Source of the DNA: Comamonadaceae bacterium
Lineage (GTDB): Bacteria; Pseudomonadota; Gammaproteobacteria; Burkholderiales; Burkholderiaceae_C
Assembly (NCBI GenBank): GCA_947494405.1
Contig: CANLWQ010000110.1
Coordinates: 1 to 6,851, forward strand
Reading direction: 5' to 3'
DNA length: 6,851 bases
Made by a program: the position numbers and the translations under genes. Positions 6,846 to 6,851 of the stretch are shown one piece after another (position 1 is the stretch's first letter; the number at the start of each line of letters is the position of its first letter). The notes beneath the pieces are model-generated. The model ran no database searches, was not told where the DNA came from, and saw only the letters and a list, made by a program, of their open reading frames with translations.

Positions 6846-6851
6846 TACACC

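Overview
The window is ordinary chromosomal sequence that looks like a beta-proteobacterium, most likely Burkholderiales/Comamonadaceae-like. This rests on moderate GC, heavy use of TTG, CAA and AAA codons, and the general feel of the MsrA, PdxH and RND proteins. The taxonomic call is an inference and could not be searched. Coding density is high and no RNA genes, insertion sequences, CRISPR arrays or prophage signs were seen.

The left two thirds (1-5459) is a run of four genes, all on the minus strand. In transcription order they are a YdcF/ElyC-like DUF218 membrane protein (4698-5459), a TetR/AcrR-family regulator (4028-4681), a periplasmic membrane-fusion protein (2830-3993) and an HAE-1-type RND efflux permease (1-2826). 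The permease is cut by the window edge just before its TM10 lysine motif. The gaps are 16, 34 and 3 nt. The regulator, adaptor and permease form a classic self-regulated multidrug efflux operon. No outer-membrane channel gene is visible; it may lie beyond position 1 or be shared from elsewhere. A near-perfect 24-bp inverted repeat just upstream of the TetR start overlaps both a plausible -10 element and the stop codon of the YdcF-like gene. It is the best operator candidate in the window.

The right third holds two conserved housekeeping genes. msrA (5550-6089, plus strand) is divergent from the YdcF-like gene across a 90-bp gap that carries a small inverted repeat. pdxH (6097-6738, minus strand) converges on msrA with only 7 nt between the stop codons. 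Upstream of pdxH, 6739-6851 is intergenic and contains an 8-bp direct repeat spaced 22 bp apart. It ends in a strong plus-strand Shine-Dalgarno, so another gene very probably begins just past the right edge.

I found no convincing evidence of an undescribed system. The points most worth a second look are the operator arrangement, a substituted residue in the adaptor's channel-docking motif, and two small unexplained intergenic repeats.
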